Source: Flavobacterium sp. NRK F7 (GTDB lineage Bacteria > Bacteroidota > Bacteroidia > Flavobacteriales > Flavobacteriaceae). Taken from it: a stretch of DNA of 64,000 nt. The number at the start of each line of letters is the position of its first letter. The stretch's first letter is position 1. The notes under the pieces are model-generated. The model was not told the DNA's origin and made no database searches. It saw only the letters and a program-made list of their open reading frames with translations. Positions 43,276 through 51,345 of this stretch are shown piece by piece. The stretch lies in contig NZ_JAMXLB010000001.1 in NCBI RefSeq assembly GCF_024054195.1, positions 2,787,845-2,851,844 on the forward strand, in the 5' to 3' direction. The position numbers and the translations under genes were made by a program.

Positions 43276-43692
43276 ATGTCGGATACATTTACACCCAATA
43301 ATACCCAATTACTGAAAAAGATTAAAACCTTTCAAGGAAACCAAAATGAAGAAACCTTTATGGCTGTTTTTAATGAACTACAAGGCGAAAACGCTTTTTT
43401 AGTAATTCCTACCACAGAACCAGTACGTGGTGAGAATAAAGATGAAAACGGTTGGAGTACTGTTGAAAAAGGCACTCAAATGACGTTTACTTCTGTTTTT
43501 GAAGTGGAGAACCAAATGGTTTTAGGTGCTTTTACTTCGCAGCAAACCTTAATGGTTTGGGCCAAAGACATGAAGCCTTTTGTGTCTATTCCTGCGCGTG
43601 ATGTGTTAGACATTGCTATAGAAAATGGCATCAGTAAAATTATTATTGATAGCAATCAAGATACGATGTTTGTATTAGGTAGAAGTGTTTAA
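43276..43692 (+). CDS. SseB N-terminal domain protein
   Basis: The 138-aa protein has the SseB/YhfA N-terminal pattern: FMAVFNELQGENAFLVIP, FTSVFEVENQMVLGAFTSQQ and MKPFVSIPARDVLDIAIENG. Members are small cytoplasmic proteins of unknown function, similar to the chaperone-like N-terminus of SseB. It is a single gene preceding the CxxCH lipoprotein locus. Confidence 0.75.
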   Translation: MSDTFTPNNTQLLKKIKTFQGNQNEETFMAVFNELQGENAFLVIPTTEPVRGENKDENGWSTVEKGTQMTFTSVFEVENQMVLGAFTSQQTLMVWAKDMKPFVSIPARDVLDIAIENGISKIIIDSNQDTMFVLGRSV

Positions 43693-43797
43693 CTTTTCTT
43701 ACAAAAAGAAAGAAACACTTTTTATTTTTTTCGTTTGTTACCATTTTGTTAACCTTGCTTTTTTTTCGTCTTAATCTTACAAAAATTGAAAAAAAAC

Positions 43798-43842
43798 AGG
43801 TATTTTTACCTATATGGGTGGAACATAAAAACCGTATTTTTG
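43798..43842 (+). promoter_or_regulatory. AGGTA-N4-TACCT dyad and -7 box
   Basis: ACAGGTA-TTTT-TACCTAT: AGGTA begins at 43798, and TATTTTTG at 43835-43842 is the -7 box, 37 nt from the dyad start. The ATG at 43873 is 30 bp beyond. Confidence 0.65.
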
Positions 43843-43872
43843 ACCATCCATCTAATCTAACAAATAAACAGA

Positions 43873-45426
43873 ATGAAAAAAACAGTTACCCAATTGAGTT
43901 GGATAATCCTACTAGGGATTAGCCTGTGCGTTTCTTGTAAACCAAAAGAGGAACAAGAAACACCTATTGAAGGAGAAGAAGAATTAGTTGTAATGACTTC
44001 TCCATTACCACAAGATGTGTTACCTTCTTGCGTTGTTGATTCTACTAGCTTTAATTCGTGGTTTGAATCTGGTAAAGCCACTGAAAACGGCATGGTAAAT
44101 GCTGCAAACAGTGTGACTTTTACCCACCAAAACAATTGTGATTTTTACAAATGGTCGCAACAAATGTTTTTATGGATTACTTCTCCTACAAAAGCATCTG
44201 GTAAAAGAGTATTTGAATCTCCCGTATTTTATACTGTTTCTACAGCATTTGATAGAAATGAAAGAAAATTAATTCCACATACGCCAGGAATGATATTAAG
44301 TGCTATGCCTACTATTGAAAAAAGTGTGAACAACCACAATGACAGTGAAGAAGGTCAGGCAACTGGTGATGCTTTAATGTCTAAAGATAGTGCTATGGTG
44401 TATTATATTACGATGGTTAACGATGTATATGCTGAATTTTTATCGGCTGTAAGCGAAGGAAAAATGGGTGGAAAGCAATTTCCAACTACACAAGCGGAAT
44501 TAGACAGCATTGTAAATTATGCGACTACAAAAGGTATTAAATTACCCGATGCAAATGCTTTAGCTATGGAAATTAAAACGTCTTGGGTAGAAGCCAGTAC
44601 GATTTCTGAAACGGAATTAGCAAATTATGTAGTGATTGATGCGTATATCCCAACATATGATAAGACACCAACTAAATGGACGATTTTAAATAAATCAGTA
44701 AAAACAAAATTAGCATTATTAGGCGTACACATTGTAGGTAGTGCAGCTGGACATCCAGAAATGATTTGGTCAACTTTTGAACACCAAAACAATGCTCCTT
44801 CTTTAAGTTACAGTTATTTAGATAAAAACAATCAAGTACAAAAAGTTGCGGCAGACACTTCAGGGAATTGGGTTTTAAATTCAAATCCTAAAGATACGGT
44901 GAACATTAATATTTCGCATATGAAATTTAAAGGAGACAGTATCTATTCAAACTTTAAAGGTGCTCCTGCGAACAATACTATTAGCCCAAGTAATTCAACG
45001 AAAACAAAACCTTGGGGTGTTGCCAATGTAGGGGTTCCTAATCCAGAGAATGCTACTGCTGCTGCGTCGAATAGTCAAGTTATTTCGATAAACAATTCGG
45101 TATTCAATCAATTACCAGGAAATGATGTTCGTAAAAACTATTATTTAATTGGTTCTACTTGGACTGACAGTGGTTTACCGCCAACAGGCACTAGTTATGC
45201 TGCGACTAATACAGGAAGTGGTGTTGCTATTGGAACGAGTCAATTAGCGAATTCTACTATGGAAACCTATGCACAAAACGGTACAGCTTATAATCAGTAT
45301 GGTTCTTGTTTTGCTTGTCACTCAGGTAGTACACCAACTAATAATCCAAACTCCATAAGTCATGTTTACAGTGATATTTTGGCTTGGAAAAAACAAAGTG
45401 GAACAATAACTTCCAAAAAGAAATAA
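43873..45426 (+). CDS. Lipoprotein with C-terminal heme-binding CxxCH
   Basis: The 517-aa protein has a lipoprotein signal (MKKTVTQLSWIILLGISLCV then SCKPKEEQ) and, near the C-terminus, GSCFACHSGS, the CxxCH heme c site (about residues 476-484). Other motifs are AAGHPEMIWSTFEHQNNAPS and the WTDSGLPPTG segment. The N-terminal 450 residues look like a globular periplasmic domain I do not recognise. Likely a c-type cytochrome anchored to the membrane, perhaps a peroxidase or a dehydrogenase-linked electron carrier. Single gene under an AGGTA-N4-TACCT promoter. Confidence 0.7.
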   Translation: MKKTVTQLSWIILLGISLCVSCKPKEEQETPIEGEEELVVMTSPLPQDVLPSCVVDSTSFNSWFESGKATENGMVNAANSVTFTHQNNCDFYKWSQQMFLWITSPTKASGKRVFESPVFYTVSTAFDRNERKLIPHTPGMILSAMPTIEKSVNNHNDSEEGQATGDALMSKDSAMVYYITMVNDVYAEFLSAVSEGKMGGKQFPTTQAELDSIVNYATTKGIKLPDANALAMEIKTSWVEASTISETELANYVVIDAYIPTYDKTPTKWTILNKSVKTKLALLGVHIVGSAAGHPEMIWSTFEHQNNAPSLSYSYLDKNNQVQKVAADTSGNWVLNSNPKDTVNINISHMKFKGDSIYSNFKGAPANNTISPSNSTKTKPWGVANVGVPNPENATAAASNSQVISINNSVFNQLPGNDVRKNYYLIGSTWTDSGLPPTGTSYAATNTGSGVAIGTSQLANSTMETYAQNGTAYNQYGSCFACHSGSTPTNNPNSISHVYSDILAWKKQSGTITSKKK

Positions 45427-45447
45427 TAATTTGAAAAAACCTACGTT

Positions 45448-45481
45448 ATAAAACAACTATAAGTAACGCTAGTTGTTTTAT
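45448..45481 (+). terminator. Terminator-like hairpin
   Basis: A 12-bp stem, ATAAAACAACTA (45448-45459) with TAGTTGTTTTAT (45470-45481), loop TAAGTAACGC. Only a short T run follows. It ends the CxxCH lipoprotein transcript. Confidence 0.6.
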
Positions 45482-45629
45482 AGTTTTGTTTGTTTTTTGT
45501 TTGTATATGCTAGAAAGTCGAGCCGATTACTCTCTTCTTTTTAGCATATCTTTTTTTATAGCCTTTGAAAAGAGAGTTGATAAGCTTTTGATTTGCGTAC
45601 AATTTAGTTGGATTTCTAAAAACTAGAAA

Positions 45630-46433
45630 TTAGTAACGCCACATTCTTTCTTTATCTAATCTGGCTTGTTCTTCTAATTCTTCGGCAGGAATAACTTTTA
45701 GGAAAGAAGGATGTTGCTCAATAGCATATTCGATTTTTTCCACTACACTTTCTACCGTATCATTTTCATAATCAATATCTAACGGTGGTTTAATTACAAA
45801 AGACTGTAAGATTCCTTTTTTCTTAATACGCAATCCTTTACGATCAAATGATCTACGGAAACCATCAATTACAATTGGAACTACGATAGGTTTGTGTTGC
45901 AAGATAATATGTGCGGTTCCTTTACGAACAGGTTTGAAAGATCTAGTGGTACCTTGCGGAAAGGTTACTACCCAACCATCAGCCAAAGCTATTTTTATAT
46001 TTTCAGTATCGTTTGGATTGACGTCTCTTTTTACGTCTTTTCCTTCTGCACGCCACGTTCTTTCTACCGTAATTGCTCCTGCGTAAGCTAAAATTTTAGG
46101 TAATAAACCCGCTTGCATGGTTTCTTTAGCTGCTACATAATACATGTTTAGTTTTGGATTCCATAAATATCCTACATTTTTGATGTTGTCTTCTCTACCT
46201 TTTAAGGCCGCATTAAATACATGAAACATGGCAACCACATCTGCAAAATACGTTTGGTGATTGGATATGAATAGCACATTGGTATCGGGTAAAGCTCTGA
46301 TAATTTCAGAACCATCAATTTGAAGGCTGTTAAATCCCCTGTAGCGTTTATGTGTAAAAGTACCCGCAATTCGGATCAACCATTTTTTTAAAAATAAAAT
46401 ATGTCCAAAAGGATTTCTTTTAAATAATCCCAT
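45630..46433 (-). CDS. 1-acylglycerol-3-phosphate acyltransferase (PlsC-like)
   Basis: The 267-aa protein has the acyltransferase motif I FISNHQTYFADVVAMF; the His-Asp spacing is HX5D (HQTYFAD) rather than the usual HX4D. Motif II-III regions read TVERTWRAEG and VTFPQGTTRSFKP (with the conserved FPxGTT), and a later IVVPIVIDGFRRSF. It places a second acyl chain on lysophosphatidic acid in membrane lipid synthesis. The HX5D form is the one I know from Bacteroidetes. Single gene. Confidence 0.85.
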   Translation of the reverse strand: MGLFKRNPFGHILFLKKWLIRIAGTFTHKRYRGFNSLQIDGSEIIRALPDTNVLFISNHQTYFADVVAMFHVFNAALKGREDNIKNVGYLWNPKLNMYYVAAKETMQAGLLPKILAYAGAITVERTWRAEGKDVKRDVNPNDTENIKIALADGWVVTFPQGTTRSFKPVRKGTAHIILQHKPIVVPIVIDGFRRSFDRKGLRIKKKGILQSFVIKPPLDIDYENDTVESVVEKIEYAIEQHPSFLKVIPAEELEEQARLDKERMWRY

Positions 46434-46523
46434 AAGTTAGTAGATTTAAAATAAAAATAGGGCTACAAATGTAATAAAACCTATCTTTTTTATATTAAAA
46501 AATTAAGAAAACTTAAAAAAACG

Positions 46524-47171
46524 CTACTCCTTGTTGATGGCATTTTTTACGGCTTCTTTTAACTCACTCATCATCATAGCAGTAGCTCCCCAAACTACAT
46601 ATTTTTCTACCATAAAAGCAGGTACTTCAATATCTGTTGCGTAAGAAGTTGTCATTTTTACATTGGTAATTGACTTCTCGTCTAAAAAGGAAAATAAGGG
46701 AAATTCTAATACATTCTTAACCTCATCATGATCGGGAATAAAGGTTAATTCTTCATGTGAAATACCCATGAAAGGAGACACTAAAAAATTACTTGGAGGT
46801 ATATATACCTTGCTAAAAGGTTTAATTATTTGAATTTTATGAGGTGGTATCCCTACTTCCTCATGGGTTTCTCTCAAAGCAGTATCGGCTAAGTCTTTGT
46901 CTTCTATTTCCACTTTCCCACCTGGAAAACCAATTTGTGAAGAATGCACGCCTGGATACGTATTTCTAACAATTAACGCTAAATGCGTAATGCCATTTTT
47001 AGGATAAAACAACATTAAAACTGCTGCTTCCCTAGGATTTCTAGTTTCATAATTCAATTCCTTTAAAAAAGAAATCCGCTCTAATGGAGCCATTTTTGCA
47101 TGCGCATCTGCGGCTAACAACTTTTCTTTTTCTATTTTTGGAATGTATTTTATAAAGTCCTGAAATAACAT
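46524..47171 (-). CDS. NUDIX CoA pyrophosphatase-like hydrolase
   Basis: The 215-aa protein carries QIGFPGGKVEIEDKDLADTA followed by LRETHEEVGIPP, the NUDIX box of the CoA diphosphatase (NudL) group, with the usual two-residue stretch between the first Glu and the R-E core. N-terminal AAVLMLFYPKNGITHLAL is also typical. It hydrolyses CoA or its derivatives. The TATA-like AGGTA-TATA-TACCT at 46797-46810 lies inside the coding region and is taken as chance. Confidence 0.88.
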   Translation of the reverse strand: MLFQDFIKYIPKIEKEKLLAADAHAKMAPLERISFLKELNYETRNPREAAVLMLFYPKNGITHLALIVRNTYPGVHSSQIGFPGGKVEIEDKDLADTALRETHEEVGIPPHKIQIIKPFSKVYIPPSNFLVSPFMGISHEELTFIPDHDEVKNVLEFPLFSFLDEKSITNVKMTTSYATDIEVPAFMVEKYVVWGATAMMMSELKEAVKNAINKE

Positions 47172-47238
47172 ATTTGTTTTTATTACGACTTATAAAGTTA
47201 CTTTATTTTTTTTAATTTAAATACAAAATTCACAAAGA

Positions 47239-47682
47239 ATGTATAGTAAAGAAGAAGCCTTACACTTAAAAAAAATGTTTTGGACTGCTTTTGCAGAAGC
47301 CTATCCTAGAAAATGGCTTTTGTATAATACTAAAATTAAAGACTTTAGCTTTAAATTTTATATTGATAATAAAAAAGCACAGGTTTTATTAGAAATAGAG
47401 CCCAAAGATGATGACAAAAGAACGATTTATTATGAAAAGGTATATTCTTTACAAACCATTCTTCTAGAAGATTTTTTAGAAGATGCCATTTTTGAACAAC
47501 ACTATTATTTAGAAAATGGAAAAGAAGTGAGTCGTATTTGGGTTGAAAAAACGGGTGTTAGCATCAATAATAAAGCTACTTGGGACGAAACTTTTGATTT
47601 CTTCAATGAAAAAATGGATGCCTTTGAACGTTTCTTTTATGAATATGAAGATTATTTAAAAGATTTAGAAATTAACACCTAA
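47239..47682 (+). CDS. DUF4268 protein
   Basis: The 147-aa protein reads AFAEAYPRKWLLYNTKIKDF, YIDNKKAQVLLEIEPKDDD and ISRIWVEKTGVSINNKATWD, consistent with DUF4268, a Bacteroidetes domain of unknown function related to restriction-like or nuclease-associated proteins. It is entirely acidic at its C-terminus. It stands alone between the divergent NUDIX gene and the YHS gene. Confidence 0.8.
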   Translation: MYSKEEALHLKKMFWTAFAEAYPRKWLLYNTKIKDFSFKFYIDNKKAQVLLEIEPKDDDKRTIYYEKVYSLQTILLEDFLEDAIFEQHYYLENGKEVSRIWVEKTGVSINNKATWDETFDFFNEKMDAFERFFYEYEDYLKDLEINT

Positions 47683-47728
47683 ATTCAAAAGTGTTAACTA
47701 GCTGACATTCCTATTTGCTTATCTAGCC

Positions 47729-47736
47729 TACATTTG
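47729..47736 (+). promoter_or_regulatory. -7 box of the YHS gene
   Basis: TACATTTG matches TAnnTTTG and lies 23 bp before the ATG at 47760. Confidence 0.5.
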
Positions 47737-47759
47737 TCTAGAATTTAAAGAGAACTCAT

Positions 47760-48212
47760 ATGAAAAAAGGAATCGTATTCATTTGTTTGTTGCTTACTAG
47801 CTTACAACTAGTAGCCCAACAACAAAAGACAAATCTAAACAAAGATCAGGTAGCCGTAGAAGGCTATGATGTAGTGGCTTATTTTACAGAAAATAAAGCA
47901 GTTAAAGGTAGCTCAATGTACCAAGCAACAGATCATGGTGCTATCTATTACTTTAGTTCACAAAAAAACAAAGAGACTTTTGAAAAAAACAGTTCGCAAT
48001 ATAAACCGCAGTATGGTGGCTGGTGTGCCTATGCTATTGGTAAAAGTGGTGAATATGTGGAAGTGGATCCGAAGACTTTTAAGATTATCAATAATAAACT
48101 TTATCTTTTCTACAATAAGTATTTGACCAATACTTTAAAATTATGGAATAAAGAGGAAGCTACTTTATTACCTAATGCAGATAAAAATTGGCAAACCCTA
48201 AGCAAAAAATAG
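47760..48212 (+). CDS. Secreted YHS-domain protein
   Basis: The 150-aa protein has a signal peptide (MKKGIVFICLLLTSLQL, cut near LVAQ). The YHS-type region includes AVEGYDVVAYFTENKAVKGS, AIYYFSSQKNKETFEKNSSQ and YKPQYGGWCAYAIGKSG, as in the periplasmic YHS proteins that bind copper or heme. The Cys-Ala-Tyr motif (WCAYA) is conserved in this group. Function uncertain. A clear promoter precedes it. Confidence 0.82.
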   Translation: MKKGIVFICLLLTSLQLVAQQQKTNLNKDQVAVEGYDVVAYFTENKAVKGSSMYQATDHGAIYYFSSQKNKETFEKNSSQYKPQYGGWCAYAIGKSGEYVEVDPKTFKIINNKLYLFYNKYLTNTLKLWNKEEATLLPNADKNWQTLSKK

Positions 48213-48293
48213 AACGATTCGCATTTTTATTTTTTAGGATTAAAATGTATATTTAACAAAATTTAGGCAGTATTCACCAAATTTTACACGAAT

Positions 48294-48761
48294 ATGAAAA
48301 AGATTTTTATTTTATTATTTTTGTTTTCGTTGCAGTACTCATTCACTCAAACTAAAAAAGTTATGGAACCCCAAATTAAAAAAACAGATGCCGAATGGAA
48401 AGCCCAACTTTCCGATCAAGAATATGAAGTTTTAAGAAAAAAAGGGACCGAACGTCCTTACACTGGTGAATACTGGGATCATTTTGAAAAAGGCACCTAT
48501 GTTTGTGCAGCCTGTGAAAATGTATTATTTACTTCCGATACTAAATACGAATCACATTGTGGTTGGCCTTCTTTTGATCAAGCAGTACCTGGTTCTGTTA
48601 TTTATGAAAAAGACACCAGCTTTGGAATGATTCGCACAGAAGTTATGTGTGCCAAATGTGGAGGGCATTTAGGTCATGTATTTGATGATGGTCCAAGAGA
48701 AACTACTGGTCAACGTTATTGTACCAATTCTGTTTCCATTAAATTTATTCCTAATAAATAA
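48294..48761 (+). CDS. msrB: Peptide methionine-R-sulfoxide reductase MsrB, exported
   Basis: The 155-aa protein has a signal peptide (MKKIFILLFLFSLQYSFT) and a full MsrB domain. Zinc site: CAACEN and CAKCGGHLGHVFDDGP. Substrate segment: SHCGWPSFDQAVPG. Catalytic Cys: GQRYCTNSVSIKF. It reduces methionine-R-sulfoxide in exported proteins. It begins an operon of four genes with DinB (16 bp), NRDE (overlap) and ATP-grasp (overlap) genes. Confidence 0.95.
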   Translation: MKKIFILLFLFSLQYSFTQTKKVMEPQIKKTDAEWKAQLSDQEYEVLRKKGTERPYTGEYWDHFEKGTYVCAACENVLFTSDTKYESHCGWPSFDQAVPGSVIYEKDTSFGMIRTEVMCAKCGGHLGHVFDDGPRETTGQRYCTNSVSIKFIPNK

Positions 48762-48777
48762 TTTATTCTAATACCAT

Positions 48778-49266
48778 ATGCTTGTACCTGCTATTCAGAG
48801 AAATTTTTTAGAAATTAGTATCTTACTGGATCAATTAGACAATCAAAAATATACCTTTTGTAATCCCGAATTAAGTGAAGCAACGATTGGAGAACACATT
48901 CGTCATATTATTGAAATGTACCAATGCTTGATTTCAGATTATGAATTTGGGACTATAAATTATGATAAAAGGAAACGCAATTTGGCCATCCAAAATTCTA
49001 TTGAAGAAGCTAAATTAGCTATTAATATCATATTAGAAACCATTACGCTTCCTAACAAAGAGTTGTTTTTAGAAGATGGTTTACAAGAAGCTAATTTTAG
49101 AGTACAAACGAATTATTTTAGAGAATTATTGTATAATTTAGAACATAGTATTCATCATCAAGCCCTAATTAAAGTAGCCGTCTTGAAATACAAAGAAGTC
49201 TCTTTACCTGAAAACTTTGGAATTGCTAAATCGACTATTGAATATAAATCACAATGTGCACAGTAA
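48778..49266 (+). CDS. DinB-like four-helix protein
   Basis: The 162-aa protein reads ATIGEHIRHIIEMYQCLISD and LLYNLEHSIHHQALIKVAVL, with histidines placed as the metal site of the DinB/YfiT superfamily. It is a small cytoplasmic protein, perhaps a thiol transferase or nickel/zinc enzyme. The stop lies inside the start of the NRDE gene (13-bp overlap), so the two are translationally coupled. Confidence 0.8.
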   Translation: MLVPAIQRNFLEISILLDQLDNQKYTFCNPELSEATIGEHIRHIIEMYQCLISDYEFGTINYDKRKRNLAIQNSIEEAKLAINIILETITLPNKELFLEDGLQEANFRVQTNYFRELLYNLEHSIHHQALIKVAVLKYKEVSLPENFGIAKSTIEYKSQCAQ

Positions 49267-49955
49267 CCTACGTTCCTTTAGCTTCTGGTTTTTGTATTAC
49301 ATCGAATAGAGACGAGCAGACAACAAGAGCTAAAGCCTTACCACCTCAAGAATATTTTATAAATAATAAACCCCTTACCTTTCCTAAGGATCAAAAAGCG
49401 GGTGGAACTTGGTTTGCCCAATCTGCAACCGCTACTTTGGTCTTACTCAATGGTGCAGCCGAAAAACACATCCCGAAAACCCATTATCGAAAAAGTAGAG
49501 GCTTAATTGTTTTAGATTTAATCGCTACTGAAAAAGTAATTTCAGCCTGGAAAACGATTTCTTTAGAAGGTATCGAACCTTTTACCATAGTGTTATACGA
49601 ACTAGGAAATCTATATGAATTGCAATGGGATGAAATGACTAAAAAAACACAAGTTTTAGATGTGCATCAACCCTATATTTGGTCCTCTTCTACTTTGTAT
49701 TCTAAAGAGATTAGAGCCGAAAGAGCACATTGGTTCGCCCAATTTTCAGCTCATAATAAACCATTAGATGCCGAAAAATTATTGGCTTTTCATCAGTTTA
49801 CGCAATCTGAAAATACCGAATTTGGCTTACAGATTAACCGTAATGAGGTATTAAAAACAGTAAGTATTACGCAGGTACACACCTACGGACAAAATTTAGA
49901 AATGAACTACATTGATTTAATCCACCATGAAACGCATACAGCTAGCCTTACATAA
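49254..49955 (+). CDS. NRDE (TANGO2-like) protein
   Basis: The 233-aa protein opens MCTVTYVPLASGFCITSNRD EQ; the Cys2 nucleophile after the initiator Met and SNRDE are the signature of the NRDE/TANGO2 family (Ntn-hydrolase-like). Later KAGGTWFAQSATATLVLLNG fits the family. Function in bacteria is unclear. It overlaps the DinB gene by 13 bp and the ATP-grasp gene by 29 bp. Confidence 0.88.
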   Translation: MCTVTYVPLASGFCITSNRDEQTTRAKALPPQEYFINNKPLTFPKDQKAGGTWFAQSATATLVLLNGAAEKHIPKTHYRKSRGLIVLDLIATEKVISAWKTISLEGIEPFTIVLYELGNLYELQWDEMTKKTQVLDVHQPYIWSSSTLYSKEIRAERAHWFAQFSAHNKPLDAEKLLAFHQFTQSENTEFGLQINRNEVLKTVSITQVHTYGQNLEMNYIDLIHHETHTASLT

Positions 49956-50973
49956 AATTACGCATTGGGAATACTGGCCGTATCAAGTGGTGTATTTACC
50001 TATCTATTTTCAGTATTTGTATTATGTAGCCAGAACACGTTCGTTTTTTTATTTTAATGCTTCCAATCCAACCATACGCAATGGTGGTTTTTTAATGGAA
50101 TCTAAAAAAGAAATTTATGATCTTATTCCTCAAAAATACTATCCAAAAACAGTTCTCATAACCGCACAAGAACCACTTGTTTCTGTTACTGATAAATGCC
50201 ATCAAGCAGCAATTGTTTTCCCAATGATTGCCAAACCTGATGTAGGTTTGCGTGGTACAGCCGTAAAAAAAATAGATACTCCAGAAGCGCTAGAGGCATA
50301 TCATAAGAGAGCTAATTTCAATTATTTAATCCAAAATCTAATCCCTTATAAAAAGGAAATTGGTTTGTTTTATGTGCGTTATCCTAATCAAGAAAAAGGG
50401 ACTATTACTGGTATAGTTGAAAAAGAGTTTTTAATTGTAACAGGAAATGGCCAACATACCATTGAAGAATTATTACTTCAAAATCCGCGATATGCTTTTC
50501 AAATTCCAGTATTGAAACAAGAATTGAAAGAAAAAATGAATCAAGTTTTGGCTCCTGGAGAACAGTTGAATTTAGTTCCTTATGGCAATCATTGTAGAGG
50601 TTCGAAATTTATTGATGCGAGTCATTACATTACACCACAACTGATAGAAACTTTTAATCAAATTTGTTCTGAAATTGATGGTTTTTATTTTGGACGAATG
50701 GACATTATGTTTGAAAGTTACGCCCAATTAGAAAAGGGTGAAAACTTTGAAATTGTTGAAATTAATGGTGCGTTAAGTGAACCCACACATATTTATGACC
50801 CCAAACATTCTTTGTTTTATGGATGGAAAGAATTGACGCGTCATTTTCATTATATGTATGAAATTAGTAAAATAAACAACGAACACTTCAACAATCCGTA
50901 TTTAACGTTCAAAGAAGGGGTAAAAGAGTTTAAAAAACATCATGAATATTATGATGTTATTTTAAAATTTTAA
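49927..50973 (+). CDS. ATP-grasp ligase-like protein
   Basis: The 348-aa protein has ATP-grasp features: FPMIAKPDVGLRGTAVKKID (lysine and Gly loop), FNYLIQNLIPYKKEIGLFYV and FGRMDIMFES with IVEINGALSEP (metal-binding E-x-N). It resembles D-Ala-D-Ala ligase-like carboxylate-amine ligases but has a N-terminal transmembrane-like segment (YQVVYLPIYFQYLYYVA), so it may act at the membrane. Product unknown. It converges on the SEC-C gene, with stop codons overlapping at 50970-50973. Confidence 0.8.
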   Translation: MKRIQLALHKITHWEYWPYQVVYLPIYFQYLYYVARTRSFFYFNASNPTIRNGGFLMESKKEIYDLIPQKYYPKTVLITAQEPLVSVTDKCHQAAIVFPMIAKPDVGLRGTAVKKIDTPEALEAYHKRANFNYLIQNLIPYKKEIGLFYVRYPNQEKGTITGIVEKEFLIVTGNGQHTIEELLLQNPRYAFQIPVLKQELKEKMNQVLAPGEQLNLVPYGNHCRGSKFIDASHYITPQLIETFNQICSEIDGFYFGRMDIMFESYAQLEKGENFEIVEINGALSEPTHIYDPKHSLFYGWKELTRHFHYMYEISKINNEHFNNPYLTFKEGVKEFKKHHEYYDVILKF

Positions 50974-51344
50974 TAAAATTTACCATCCACGTAATACCAT
51001 TTCCCATTCACTTGTTTGAAAGTCGATTTTTCGTGATGTATTTGCGCTTGCAATTTTTCATCTAAATAATAGGCTTTGAACTCTACGATAGTTTCATAAG
51101 CTTCTAGTATTTCCAATTTTATCCATGTATTCATTTTGGCCCAAGCCAAAATTTCATTTTTTGAATAATACTTTCTTTCAGAAACTGCTGTTGTTTCCAT
51201 TAAATAGTCCGCTAGATGCAATACATAAGCGGTATATCTCGAACGCATGAGCTGTTCAGGAAAAGCAGGGATATTGGTTCCATTAATAAAAGGTTCACAA
51301 CAGGTTTCATAAGCTTTCCCCGAACAGCAATAACAGGATTTCAT
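50970..51344 (-). CDS. YchJ-like SEC-C protein
   Basis: The 124-aa protein has the SEC-C zinc motif MKSCYCCSGKAYETCCEPFI at its N-terminus (C-x-C...CC) and a YchJ-type body (PEQLMRSRYTAYVLHLADYL). It is UPF0225/YchJ-like; the zinc motif often binds SecB or ribosome partners. Its start is 1 bp beyond the stop of the methyltransferase gene, so the two form an operon. Confidence 0.85.
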   Translation of the reverse strand: MKSCYCCSGKAYETCCEPFINGTNIPAFPEQLMRSRYTAYVLHLADYLMETTAVSERKYYSKNEILAWAKMNTWIKLEILEAYETIVEFKAYYLDEKLQAQIHHEKSTFKQVNGKWYYVDGKFY

Positions 51345-51345
51345 T

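Noticed and set aside
46797..46810. AGGTA-TATA-TACCT, a perfect copy of the promoter dyad
   Set aside because: It lies inside the NUDIX coding region with no -7 box and no gene start at 37 nt on either strand, so it is taken as chance.
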